A stretch of DNA of 64,000 bases from Loxodes magnus (taxonomy: Eukaryota; Ciliophora; Karyorelictea; Loxodida; Loxodidae), in contig CAMPDV010001995.1 in NCBI GenBank assembly GCA_946699065.1, forward strand, positions 23,594-87,593. Direction: 5' to 3'. Positions 48,701 through 60,722 of this stretch are shown here, piece after piece. The notes beneath the pieces were generated by a model. The model worked only from the letters and a program-made list of their open reading frames with translations, was not told the origin of the DNA and did no database searches. Position numbers and translations under genes: made by a program. Each line of letters opens with the position of its first letter. Position 1 is the stretch's first letter.

Positions 48701-51700
48701 TTCTCAAAATATTTCATTTCTATTCCAAATATTTCCTACTAAACTAGTAATTAATGCAATAACTTCAAACTTTAAATCAACTCTTAGTTTACCAAATTAT
48801 ACTTAACTTATGAATGCTTTTAATCAGTTTAGCTTAATATCACATCTATCAAATTATTATTTTATTAGAACTAACGCTTTTGTATCTTAACTATTGGTTT
48901 TTTTATATCTCTATAATCAGAGTATAAATAATGCATTGTTTAAGAGAGTTTATCTTTCTCCTAGTATTCTAATTTTTATGTATGTTTAATTCAAAATCTT
49001 AATAAAATTTTACCATATTTCATATAAGTAATAAAAATGCTTGACAATTTTCTTCTCAATAATCTTTATTCAATCTCCTTTAATCACTTAATCTGCTCTA
49101 TAACCAAATTGCTCCAACAGCTTTTCCATTTGTTCGTCACTTTGCTATCAAATTTAAATTCTTCTACGAAGCAACTTCAAATGATAATACTTAATTCTTA
49201 AACCAATTTATTAAAGTTATCTTCGGGTAGGGAAGTTATGATTGATGTAATTTGGTTGTAAGAAAAATTTTAAGTAAATCATAATTAATGAAATCTTTAA
49301 ATTCTTAGATTAGATCTTGCATATCTTCAGATTAAGAAATATGTTAAATATGTTTTATTCCCATACAAATGCAAAATTTCAGAGTGCTATATTTATTAGT
49401 TTCTTTATTTTAAATCATTCTAAAAGCTATAACTAAGTATCCTTAATTTTTAAATTGACACTATTTCTCTAATCATTGTCTGTTTAGTATATTGAAAGTA
49501 TAAAATGGAAACTTCTGTTAATCAACGCTATTATCTTGATCTTCAGAATATTTCGAAAGCTGGTATTGCACTCATCTTCCCATATTATCTTAATATAATT
49601 TTTATTCTATTTTATTTCAAATTTTGCTTAGATATCATTTGCTGTTACTAGCATCTTAAAGGTTTATTTGAAAGAGTTAAGTCAATAATTTTAAATTCTT
49701 TAAATAACTAAAATTATCGTTCTTTGTCTTGTTAAAGAGAAATGCTACATCAGAGTTAAGATAAGTTAAAGCCTATTTGTAAAGTATTTTATGTATAATT
49801 TTAAATAACTCATTGTAATTTAATATTCAAAGAGTAACCAATTAAAGTCAATAAAACAAGATTTATTAAAAGTAGAATTAGGACTTTTTAAAGCATAACT
49901 TGCTACTTTTATTTAGCCTATGATTATATCATATTTTATTTTTTATACTACGAAAAATAGCCCAAGAAATTACTTCTGGCCCATACTCTGATTTCGGTAG
50001 TATAAATATTCGTAAAATGTATTTAAAGTTCTAAGGTTTAATAATTTAATATTTAGATAACTTTTAAATAAATCTATTCACACAATTTTTGTACTTCATT
50101 GCAACTTCTTAACAATGAGCTTTATAGTTTTCATTTCATTAATAGCATTTCCTTATAGTTGACTTTCTTGATACTTAAATTTACTAATTATTTAGCTTTA
50201 TAATGAAGTCTGAATTTTCATGTTTTTAAAGCTTACTTCTAAAGAAGATAAATTATCATTTTTCATTATTATTACTCAATTTAACTAAAAATACTTCAAA
50301 TGAGGTCTAAAGAATAAATTCATATTATCTTCATCAGACAGTAAAAATAAGTCATCTGCCCTGCTTTGGAAACAAATAAACATCCATAAATTTTAAAGTC
50401 AAGTTGTTTTTAATAAGTCTCCAAATATCTGATTAAAATGCCATAAAAAATAAAGACCATAATTAGATCATACGACTTTTTTGCAAAATTTTCTTGCTAT
50501 ATCTCAAATTTCTCGATAATATTTCCTCAAAAAAAATGTAACCCTAGATTAGAATAAATGATTAGAGACAATTCATTATAAATAGCTATAACTTAAGTGT
50601 CCAAATTGTAAATCCCTTCTAATAGTATCGAATCCTTGCTGTGTAGGTTGTTTAATCTTAGACTTGTAAATGTAACCATAAATTCTTTAAGTGATTATTT
50701 TTCAAATACTTTTAGGATAAAATTTATAAGAGCGATAAACCTAAAATTTTTTCATTTACTCTTTAATCTTTTTTTGATAAATGGAAAGATTCTACTTGTT
50801 TGAGTTTGTTTAGTATTGTATGTTTTCAGCAATAAATCTCATAAGTAATTTATAAATTTCATTATTAGCATTTTTATTACTTCGACTTTGATGTCATCTA
50901 GTCCAAACCAAAGTTATTTTAACAGATTTTACACTAACTTACCAAGTAGTTAAAGAGTAGACATTTACTTTCTTTTATTACTCTTATTCTTTTCCTTTAT
51001 CCTTTTTTCTATTGCTCTAATTAGTAATACTTTAAAAATATATTTGAAGGTATTTAGTTTTTTATTAATCTGTAGTTACTAAATTTTTATTACATTTAAA
51101 TATCTTTAACCAATTTCTCATTTTAATATTCTAACTCTATATCTGTTCTGTTTATTTTACCTTGCTCATCCTTTTTTACTATCCTTTCTGAATTTACTCT
51201 TAGATCTATTTAAGCTATAGTTTTTAATTTGCTTTTATTTCACTTTCAAAGAATTCCTTGCCGTTTTCATAAAAATTTGGCTTAATTGTCACAGTATGAT
51301 TATCATAAGAAGAAGTTACAGTCACATTTTTCAATGTACTTTATTACGATTTCCTTTACTATACTTAATCAATCTTAATTGTAATAAATATCTGATAGCT
51401 TACTTATATTTTTATTTAAGATCTAAAAATTTGTAAAGAGCCTTCTAAAAAAAATAAATTAGCATTATCTGCTTAAATAAATATATCCTAACTTTTAATC
51501 TTACATTTTTATTTCTATTCAGAAGGATATTTATCAGTACTCTTCTAATAATCCCCTCAATTAATGCTTTTAGTAGTGTTTATAGAATTTTTTATCTTTT
51601 AGCATCATTTTCCGGTAACTTATCGACCAAATATAAGATATCTAGTTAAGTTTTTTAGATGATATCATATTGTTTCTCTTAGACTTAGTAAAAGTATTCT

Positions 51701-52950
51701 AGTTGAAAGTAGTTCCCTTTCTCTTGTAAATTCTTTTTATTTTATAATATTTAGATAAGTTAAAAGCTTTAATTAATTGTTGTTAATCTTCCTCTGTCTA
51801 CTATCTCTTTGCCTTTTTGGACTAAAACAAGAATTATAATTAGTAAATTTGAGATAAAAATCCCTTTGCATATACGTCCTTTATATAACTATAAGTCTCT
51901 TTGATTTCATTAATTAATAATCCTAATTGCAACAATCAACAGCTATATCATACCAACTATTCCTTTGAAAATAATGCTTTTAGTCTATTCTAATCATTTT
52001 GATTAGAGTTTATTACAATTATACATAAACATACTTAATTTTATTTCAAATATTCCTTTGAAAATTAATTATCCATTATTCTTCCATGAATATTCCTAAG
52101 TCACTTCTCTTTACTATGATAAAGCTTTGTCATTTAGATTCATAATTTTCTATCTATATTTTTTTCTATATTTTGTATTTTTCGCTGTTTTTAAAAAAGT
52201 GTTGTAAGAATTTCCAGTGATTGCCTGTTTTCTTGTTTAATAAATATTTATTTCAGTCTCTTCTGCTTTCACTTCAAATTTCCATTTACATTACTTCAGT
52301 TTCCTTTTTCTTTAGTATTTGGAAAATCTGAGGTATTCTTCTTATAGATTTATTCTCTCATTTATTTCAACCAAACAACGGCTCTTGTCATTTGAGAATT
52401 GAAGAGTGTATCTATCTGACGCCCTTAAGATTTATTTGTTGATTCTTCTTGCTAATTTTTCTTCTCGATCTTTTCTATAAGTTTCTTATTCACATGTTTC
52501 AGCTTTTATGCTTCTTTAAAGATTGAAAATCAATAGGGTAAACTGAGTAACCAGGTTGATAAATTCAAAATCGAAGAAACGTTTTCTGCTACCTAACGAT
52601 TTATTGTTACTTACTTGCTAACTCTATTCAAAGTTTTAGAATTTTGATCTGCCTCATATCAAGCTTTAAGAGTTATTAAGGCTGAATTTATTAAGAAGAT
52701 TATTGCAATTGGAAGACGTGATAGGAAGAATTGACACTCTATGGTTCCTTCAACTTTAGGAAGGTATTAATAAGAGTTGAAACTGTCTACTAATTTATTT
52801 AATTTAAGATTATTAGTGTAAAATCTCTTTTCTAGTTTTTGGTTCTTCTCTATTCTACTCTTCACCTTCGCTTCTCTCGCATTTTTGCTATTCTTGTTCC
52901 TTCAATATTTGGATTAGATTTCATTGATTTGATAGAAAATAATTATAATG
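48700..52950 (-). mobile_element. LINE-type retrotransposon ORF, minus strand
   Basis: The minus strand encodes a long protein with reverse-transcriptase hallmarks. At about 50.36 kb there is ADDLFLLSDEDN (the YADD active-site box with Arg before ADD). Shortly upstream, LYFLWHFNQIFGDLLKTT resembles the LSPLLFN...DLL motif. Further upstream lies a finger-type segment (IIT-QRIYGYIYKSKIKQPTQ; about 50.7-50.8 kb). The frame of the ADD box continues to at least 48.9 kb (QMEKLLEQFGYRADQVIKGD at about 49.13 kb). The upstream part to about 52.9 kb may be the endonuclease region, but I see a frame change somewhere between 51.95 and 50.9 kb and no clear start codon. The active-site box differs from the element at 24.4 kb, so two LINE types are present. 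Confidence 0.65.
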
Positions 52951-53280
52951 TTGAAATATTAAAATTAATTAAAAAAATTATATTATAGGACACGTACCAC
53001 TACAAAACGCGCAGAATACTAATTAAAATTTTTTAAAGTTTAAAAATTTCTTTATAACATTTTTCTCCAGTGCTAGCAATCCCTTGAAAATTCAAGTCTT
53101 CGATAGAGCCAGTATCGGAGTGCAGCCTTAGCAAACTTTATTATCTTTTATCGTACAACATAACATTACCTGATACCTCAATTTTGTCTAGCTTGACTCC
53201 TGCCTAAATTCTTGCTCATTTCCTTCACATGGGATACTTCCTGGTTTCAGAGTTTTAAATCAATCACATTGGAAGGATCA
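52950..53280. other. Slightly GC-richer spacer
   Basis: The stretch includes GGACACGTACC, AAACGCGCAG and CAGTATCGGAGTGCAG, which stand out from the AT-rich background. No gene, tRNA or known RNA was recognised. Confidence 0.3.
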
Positions 53281-53284
53281 CTTC

Positions 53285-53835
53285 TCTATCTAAATTATAT
53301 AATTTAATAATTAACTTTAATAAAGGAGTTATTGTATGAAGCTTCTGATTTAATTCATTTACTTCATTTTATACAAGTTTAAGTTTATTAATAGCAAACT
53401 TCTCTTTTCATTTGGTTTCTTAAAATCTTCTTACATTTCATCATCTCCTCTAAAGTTTTCATTTTGCTCAACCTAAGGCTCTGTTTAATTAATGTGATTT
53501 TTTAAATAATAATATTCTCTTTTTACTTACTAAAAGTAAAAAGATTATTTATTCCAATTTCATTCAAAGAATTTCCTATATAAAATTCTGTATAATTCAT
53601 AGCTTCTTTCCTTATTTTAAAGTAGAAACGGAAAAAACGTTTTACCAAAATACGTTCAAATAGAAGTCAGTTGAAGTCTATGTAACTAGACTCACTAAAA
53701 ACGGAGATAGGCAACTATAAAATCTTTCTAGCCATTGTTCACTTACTCTTGTTTATTTTTTCTTCAACTCTACATTTTACTTTATTAGAAACAAAGAGAG
53801 GACTTAGTTTATTTAAAGAATACTATTAAATTAAA
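53285..53835 (-). pseudogene. Gene Y copy 2, internally deleted
   Basis: The stretch is homologous to 20,210-21,290, including 5' flanking sequence (TTGTTTATTTTTTCTT is shared at both loci) and both ends of the coding region, but about 400 bp of the middle are missing. The start ATGTAG and the later in-frame ATGAATTAT (53,600) are kept. Translation shows MNYTEFYIGNSLNE and KTLEEMMKCKKI in the frame of gene Y, with frame changes in between. It is a degraded duplicate. Confidence 0.6.
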
Positions 53836-55080
53836 GTAGAAAGTAAATAAATAAAGTGCATTTATATTTGAAGAAGATTATCAAATATATTGGATATTAA
53901 TTTAAATAAAATTCTTTTAGTAATAATATTTAAGTAATAAGAGAGATTAAACAGTATCATATGTTTATCTAGAAGTCTCAATTTATAGTTAAGATATACA
54001 AAATGCAAAATGAAATATATCCCAAGAAATAGCTTAAATATAATTATTTATTTTTACTTTAAGTTTTATTATATTAAATGCATTTGTTTTTCTTTAGGAC
54101 TGAAATGTAAATATAGAGACTTTTTACTTAATCAATAAATTAAGTTTGAATAAATTTATTATAAACTGATAGAACAAAATGACACTAGTTATTGTAATAG
54201 TATTTTACTTTTGTTCTTTATTAAATAATGGATTTGTAATTTTAAGTATTATATATAGAAAGCTATTAGTAGCTTTACTATCTTTTAGAATATAAAAAAT
54301 TTACTAAATGTTTAAAGAAAATAATTAAGCTTTTAAACAGATTTATATAAATGTATAGATACATCTATATTAATAGATAAGTAAGAATATAAAATCTATA
54401 CTTTCTAATTATACATCAGCTAGAGATAAAAAAATAAGCATTTGTTTATTTAAATATCTTATATTTGATAAATTGTGAAGAGATATTATAAATAACATCC
54501 TTTTTTAGAATAACCTTTAGAATTAATTGTATCAAATATCTTACTAATACTTGAACAACTGGTTATTATTATATTTTAAGTAAAATAAATAGCACTTCTT
54601 TATTATTAAGCATCTTATCACTATTTTATTATTACTTTTTACTAATATTAAATAGAAACAAATTTGATTTTATTTTAGTTTCTGTACTAATTAAAATAAT
54701 TTCCTTTATGATTATTAAAACTAAAGGATTAGTATAATTACTTTATTACAACATTAATACTTTCTATTTACTTATTAGTATACTTATAAAGTAAGCTTTA
54801 CTACTAGTACCTCTTATTTACAAAATAGGTAAAGATCTTTAATTTTTTAGAAAGCTAGACTAAGATTATCTAAACTTAAAACTATAAACAATCTCTAGAG
54901 AATTTAAGAAACAAGATAGAAAAAGCAAATTGGAAACTTATAAAAGAGTAAAATAGTAGAAAAATAAAGAAATAAATAAGCATAAATAAATTAATTAATT
55001 TTAACTATAAGGGTTAGGGTCATCTTTAATTAGAGGAAATGTTTCCTCAAATTAAAGGACAATAAAGTTTTTATATTCAT
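53835..55080. other. AT-rich stretch without assignable features
   Basis: Long A/T-dominated sequence; no frame, motif or repeat stands out. Confidence 0.35.
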
Positions 55081-55082
55081 AC

Positions 55083-55860
55083 TCAATTGTACATGTCTTC
55101 ATCTGAATCAATTTCAAACTGAGATAATTCTTCTTTCTCTTCAATAAGCTCATAGAATTGTTCTTCCATCTTCTTGTAATTTTTCTCCAGCTCTCTAACA
55201 AATTCTAAGGTCATTGTTGTCCTTTTAAAGCTATTTATTCTGTTACTGCTAATTACCAAGATCCTGTTTTGATTAGTGTCACAATTGAATCATCTAAATA
55301 TCAACTTCTTTCTGTAAATACCTCCAAAGTAGTTACAATATAGCCTCCTCGATGTTCCAATTATTTACAATGCTGCTCAAGCACTCTTCTTCACTTCGGA
55401 CATTACCTCCAAAAATGTCCAGCCTTTTGACAACAATAGCAACGTTTTATTAAGGGCTTGAATTAAATTTTTATTCTGTTTACATTTTTCAATTTCCATC
55501 TTTTCTTATTAAAGTTAGTTTTTTTTGATTGGTAATCGAATTTCTTCTTTAATTTTCTATTGATTTGCTTCAAGGTTTATTTCTAATAGTTCAAATTAGG
55601 AAGTTAAGGCTTCAATTTAAAACTAAACTTTACTTACCAAGTCTTGATCTTCCTTTTTTCTATCTTACACAAAGAAGCCGAAGATTCAAGTTTTCCGCCT
55701 TCAGGATCTATATTTCGGTATTCATTTTCTCAATTAATGAAATAAAGCTAAATAATGTCTTGCTCGTGGGGCTTCTCAAGCTTTTTCAGTTTGCTAGAAA
55801 TTTCGTATTTCCCAATCCTTAAAAGGAGTAGATTTATCTTTTTTGAATTCTTGGTTCTTA
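55083..55860 (-). pseudogene. G gene copy 3, frameshifted
   Basis: The minus strand has a coiled-coil-like segment at about 55.75 kb (LKKLEKPHEQDII, aligned to VKKLCKENTKLTEL in copy 2), then MEIEKC. It then has KPLIKRCYCCQKAGHFWRQC with an intact CCHC knuckle (CX2CX4HX4C) at about 55.41 kb. A CNYFGGIYRKK block matches CxxxGEIYKRK of copy 1. The C terminus is acidic (EEKEELSQFEIDSDEDMYN, then TGA at 55,085-55,083). At least two frame changes separate these blocks, so it is not intact. The plus-strand ORF at 55,565-55,822 is antisense and a shadow. Confidence 0.6.
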
Positions 55861-55929
55861 TTAGTTAACTGAGATTTAAGATTGATCTTTAAGGTTAGAA
55901 TTCAAGGTTTAGATTCCCGGGTTTTTTTC

Positions 55930-56480
55930 CATTTTTTTATAAGCATAAATAATAAGAAGCTACTAAGTGCTTATTAAATAATAAAGAATTATAAATGTCA
56001 ATCAACTTAAACTCTTCATATTTATGATTTCTTAATAGATTTCTATTTAATAGAAATAAATATAAGCATACAGAGTAGCAATTCAAACTAGTAGTCATAA
56101 TTATGATATTCATTCGGTTTTTCATATATCAGTAACTTCCTAGTTTATATCACTATCATTCAATATTTCTAAAAGAATATCCTAAATGCCAAACTTCTAG
56201 ATATTAATTAAAAGTGTATATTTCACATAAGAAAATGCTACTATTAATAATACTAATCACAGTTATCAATAACTAAAGTAAAAGAAAATGAATAAGTCTT
56301 ATTAGTAAACTTTAATATGTATTATAGATAAACTATAAAAAGTAACTAGAATAACAAGAAATAGTAGCTTAATAGATACAATCACAATAATAAAAATTAA
56401 TATCTAGTTATCTTAATTTAAACTATAATGCATATATTCATATTATATCAAATCTTTATTCAAGTTATTACCTTTATTTC
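55930..56480. other. AT-rich stretch upstream of the TPR fragment
   Basis: The minus-strand ORF at 55,937-56,125 is unsupported. No other feature was seen. Confidence 0.3.
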
Positions 56481-56490
56481 TATTTATAAA

Positions 56491-56770
56491 ATGGAAGAAG
56501 TTGATTAATATAATTCAAAGGTTTTTAGTTATTTAAGAAGGAAATTACAAAGAAGCGATTGAATACTTTTATGTAGTTATAACACTAGATCCTAATCCTG
56601 CGTTTGCCTATAATAAATAAAGGAACTGCATTGGATATGTTAGACAAATGTAACGAAGCTTTATGGAACTATGATATATCTCTTCAGCTAGATCCTAATC
56701 TTGCAATTACTCATAATAGTAAAGGAAATAAATTGTAAAAATAAGGTAAATATGACGAAGCTATGGTATA
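56491..56770 (+). pseudogene. Truncated TPR gene start
   Basis: The stretch begins ATGGAAGAAGTTGATTAATA, like the starts of genes B-D (MEETYQY, MSEASQY). After one frame change it reads EGNYKEAIEYFYVVITLDPN, followed by about two tetratricopeptide repeats with a further frame change (ALDMLDKCNEALWNYDISLQ, then LDPNLAITHNSKG). The similarity ends at about 56,770 in AT-rich sequence with no kinase domain downstream. It is a relic of a fifth TPR-pseudokinase gene. Confidence 0.65.
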
Positions 56771-57449
56771 TATAATTATAAATTAATATTTAGTCTAATT
56801 AGATATATTAATCTTACTCTAAACTATATAATTAAAGAAATTATTACATTTATTTATCTTTATTTCTGATTATCTATTTTTATCATTTTAATTATCTATC
56901 TTATGCTATATCTTAATTTATTCATATCTTTAGTACATCTTTTAACAAACCTACCTCTCTTAATAGATAGACCAAAGTATTAAGAAACAAAAAAGTAATA
57001 AAATAAAATAATGCAACTTTACCAAAATATTGCTTTGGTACATTTTAATAACAGTATCTCTCTTAAGTATTTGGAAAGTTTCTAAGAAAAGTAGACTTTT
57101 TTAATATTATTATTAGCTAGCTTAAATCAAGAAGAGTCATTGCACATAGTAACAAAGATTACACTTTAGTAAGATTTGAAATACGAAGAGTCTTTAAACT
57201 GGCAGAGCAGATTCCCTTACTAAAATACGAAGTTATTTAGAATAAATTAATTGCTTGAATATTGCAATAAAGGTCGGCATTAATTATGCTGCATTTACTA
57301 TAAAAAAGGATTATCTCTTAACAATATTAGAAAATACTAAAAGTGATAGACTACTTATTATGTCTATAATGCAGTATATAAATTGGCTTTTACAAATAAT
57401 AACATAGGCAATTTAAAAAAAGATGGAAAAGATATGCAGATGCAATAAA

Positions 57450-58700
57450 TCATTTGATGTTGATTGGTTGATTGGTTAATCTAAAAAATTTTTAGCTTAT
57501 TATATTGCTTTTTTGTGGTCTTTAAAATTACTTTTTAAATATTCACATTGAAGTTTTCCTGCATTTTTTTACAACTTTAGTTTCTACTATATCCATAAAA
57601 GTGTTGCTTAGACTGGACTTAAATATTTTAAAATTTGCATAATGTTATTAGTAAATTTTTGCTAGCTAGCAGAAAAAATTTTAATTATATTCTTGCTCTT
57701 ATAGCTATTCATGATAAATATATTTTCAAATTATCCTTATTTTTAAGTATAATTCTCTAGTAGCTGTTCTTTATATTTTAATTTGTCTGTATGATTTATG
57801 AATTATATTAATTAAGCTTAAATTTTTAGATTGGAAAAATAGAACTAATCTTTACATTTTAGAATTATTTTTCTTTATTCATGAACTTTCAATCATTTTA
57901 TTTTCCTGCATATTCTTATTTTCTGCTTAAATATTCTTATTCTGACGTTTTCTTTACTTATCTTTTTTAACTAGAAATTCTAATTAAATAGCTTAAGTTA
58001 TAAAACTCTTTGGGTATTTTTATTCCTCTATTGATTCGATCTCATATACATTTTTAGGCCTTGCAAATCAGGTGTTTATGACTATTCAATTTTTTATCCA
58101 TCTTTCAATTGTTAAGTAAAACTTAAACTTTTTAAATTACAATTAGTAGAAAAGATCTAAATCTTTTACTCTTTTCAGCTTTAATATACTATAGACTTAG
58201 CTATAATTTCCTCAGAATTAAGAAATTTTAGTTTTATACTCTTTAAAAATTATCTCTGCTATTCTCTTTTAAATTAAAAAAATTGTAAGTGTGATAATTA
58301 TCTATTTTCTATTTAACTAGCAAGTTTTCCAATAAAAATAAGACTAAAACTCTCAATGATATTATTGTCAGTATATTTGAATTCATCTTAATAAGGCTTA
58401 GCTGAGAAAATTGCCATTGCTCTCGCCAAAATATGATTTAAAGTTCCATTTCTTCACTATGTATGTTTTAAATTGTTATCTGTTCAAGATGATATTGGTA
58501 AATATATTCAATGCTAATAATTAAAGTTTCTTTTTAAAGCTTGCTGGAATGATTTTTAATCTGAAAGTATATTTTAATAATTTAATACATTATTTAAAAT
58601 AAGTTTATCCTTTTAATCTATTTTTAATGATATTAATAAAGACTTAAGTTTTAAGTATAATTTTTAAATATTTTTAGTAAGAGTTATTATAATAGAGTAT
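57450..58700 (-). CDS. Probable minus-strand coding region, frame unresolved
   Basis: Purine bias on the minus strand and protein-like translations suggest a gene, but at least two frames look equally plausible. One contains HSEEMELQIIFWREQWQF and RINRGIKIPKEFYNL; another contains SSWTDNNLKHTQWRNGTLNH. There is no paralogue in the window and no recognised domain. I report the interval without a defined start or stop. Confidence 0.3.
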
Positions 58701-59219
58701 ATGCTTAATAAATTAAAGCATATATTATATCTAACTCTACAATGTAATTAATAGACTTTATTTATGTTCCTAGCTATTCTAAATATCACTAAAAATCATA
58801 AGTTTTTTCTTTGTAATAATTATTTAATTAAATTAATAGCTTTAATATTACTCATCCAAGTTATCTTTAAGATTGCTTATTTATTCATTTTTACTTGGTA
58901 AAACATAAGAAAATATTTGTAAAATTAAAAAAAATCTCTAAAAAGAACAGACAAAAATAATAAAAATAGGTAATTAGAATGTCTTATTTAAAAAATCTAA
59001 TGATATTATGGTACATTTAATTATTACAACCAATTAAACTTTAAAAAATTCAAACTTACAGACCTTGCTTAGAAGACTGATAAGATAGCCATTAAATAAA
59101 AGGCTTATAACTATATAATTTTAGTTAATAAGTATTAGATTCTCTTTATTATAAAGAAATTAATCTTATAACAATAATTAAGCTTTTATTTATAATATCT
59201 TTAAAAAAAATTCAGCAAA

Positions 59220-60155
59220 ATGGAATAAAGTTTCAGGAAAGGCTTCTATACCACCTCTTCCTAAGCCAAAAAGGAAGAGAGGAAGCAGGAAACTATCTCT
59301 TCTCTGTCTTCTTAATAATAACCTTAATCTTCTTCTTAATAAAAACCTGAAACTTAACAAGATTAACAAAAAATAACCTTAAAGACAGCCCATACGGAAA
59401 CCCCAACCTCAAATGAAAAACCGAGGAAGCAGATGAAGTTTGCTCTCCACCAGGAAGTCTCTTAATTTAATCCTTCTGGTCAGATGAGCATGGAATAGCT
59501 CATAAAAGTAGTACTAAACCTCCAGGAAGAGGTTAAAAAGCTTTGCAAGGAGAACACGAAGTTGACGGAGCTGATCTCTCATGGAATTTAAGATACACTT
59601 GATCTTAGAATGGCCAATTAGGAGAGGGAACTCGACGCTCTTTGGAATTACTAACGAGAGTAATTTAGTTAGACGAACTCCTAAGTGCAAAAGATTAAAG
59701 ACTAGAGCTTGCAGATCGAAAATATCTTACAAAGTCGGAAAAGCTTCCAAAGTTAGCAAATTCCATTGGAGTAAATTCTATCTGATAAGATGGAGATCGA
59801 GAAGAATCCTTAAGTTAAGATGAAAACTAATCAAAAACCTCGGATTGTGAAACTGTGCTACTATTGTAAAAGTAAATGGTACAAATGGAAGAACTGCGGT
59901 GAGTTTCGTAAAGTAAAAGAAATTACATGGAAAAAACAAGTCTAGCAAAGAATAAGAAAGAGCAAGAACCAGATCTGATGTAGAACAAATGGAGAAATCT
60001 ACAGATTGAAAAGTAACCTTGAACTGGAAGAATTTGGAGATAGAGTTAAAATAAAATATAGTGGGAGATGAAAGATCAGAGGAGCAAGACTCAAGAATCC
60101 TAGAACTAGAAACAAGCAAGATAAAGATAACTTTAAAACTTCTTTTTAGTGGTGA
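59220..60155 (+). CDS. G gene copy 2: intact gag-like zinc-knuckle protein (311 aa)
   Basis: One frame runs from ATG at 59,220 to TGA at 60,153-60,155 (312 codons). The N terminus MEQSFRKGFYTTSSQAKKEE and the Gln/Ser-rich segment are followed by the coiled-coil-like part (LNLQEEVKKLCKENTKLTEL) and a knuckle-like CYYCKSKWYKWKNC. The knuckle keeps three Cys in CCHC spacing but has Tyr where copies 1 and 3 have His. A Cys before TNGEIYRLK matches copy 1. In-frame TGA codons before the end are read as Trp. The copy is about 80 percent similar to copy 1 with mostly silent differences, so it was probably under selection until recently. The plus-strand ORF at 59,581-59,823 and the minus-strand ORF at 59,778-60,119 are shadows. 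Confidence 0.72.
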
Positions 60156-60722
60156 CTAATTGGCGCCACAAAACAATTCAAATAAAATTAATTTATAATC
60201 TGTTTTAATTACTCTTAAAATAAACAAACTTTGATTTATCTAAGGAATTAATGCTATATCTAATTTGATTATTGATTTATTTGTATACTTAGTTATTTTC
60301 ATACTTAGAAGATTAATAAAACTATTTTATAAAATGTAGTTATATATCTATCATTTTAGTTTCTTTCTTCTTTTAGATAACTCAAAAAATGTACACTTAA
60401 TAGTTACTTTTTTAAATAGATTTCTTAATAGAAAATCATAATAAAATTAAATTTAGTGTCTTTTATTCGGTTAGCTTATTATTAACAAGTTAAGTTATGA
60501 TTCTTTATTTTTTAACTAAAATTAAATAAATAATATCACGAAATTTTATTAAGAAAAATTAAAAGAAAACTAGTATTTATATTTGACTTTATAGTAAGTA
60601 GTTTAATAAAGCAATCATAATACATATTAAAGTAGATAATAATGAAGGTTATAATTTAATTATTTAAGATAGTAAATTATTTAATAAAATTTAATAATAT
60701 CATCTTCCAAATACTTATTTCA
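60156..60722. other. AT-rich spacer between G copy 2 and gene D
   Basis: Convergent 3' ends of G copy 2 (plus) and gene D (minus) flank it. No gene or RNA was recognised. Confidence 0.35.

Noticed and set aside
60150..60180. TGGCGCCA as a retroviral-type primer-binding site
   Set aside because: It lies downstream of the gag-like ORF instead of upstream, is short, and no LTRs were found.
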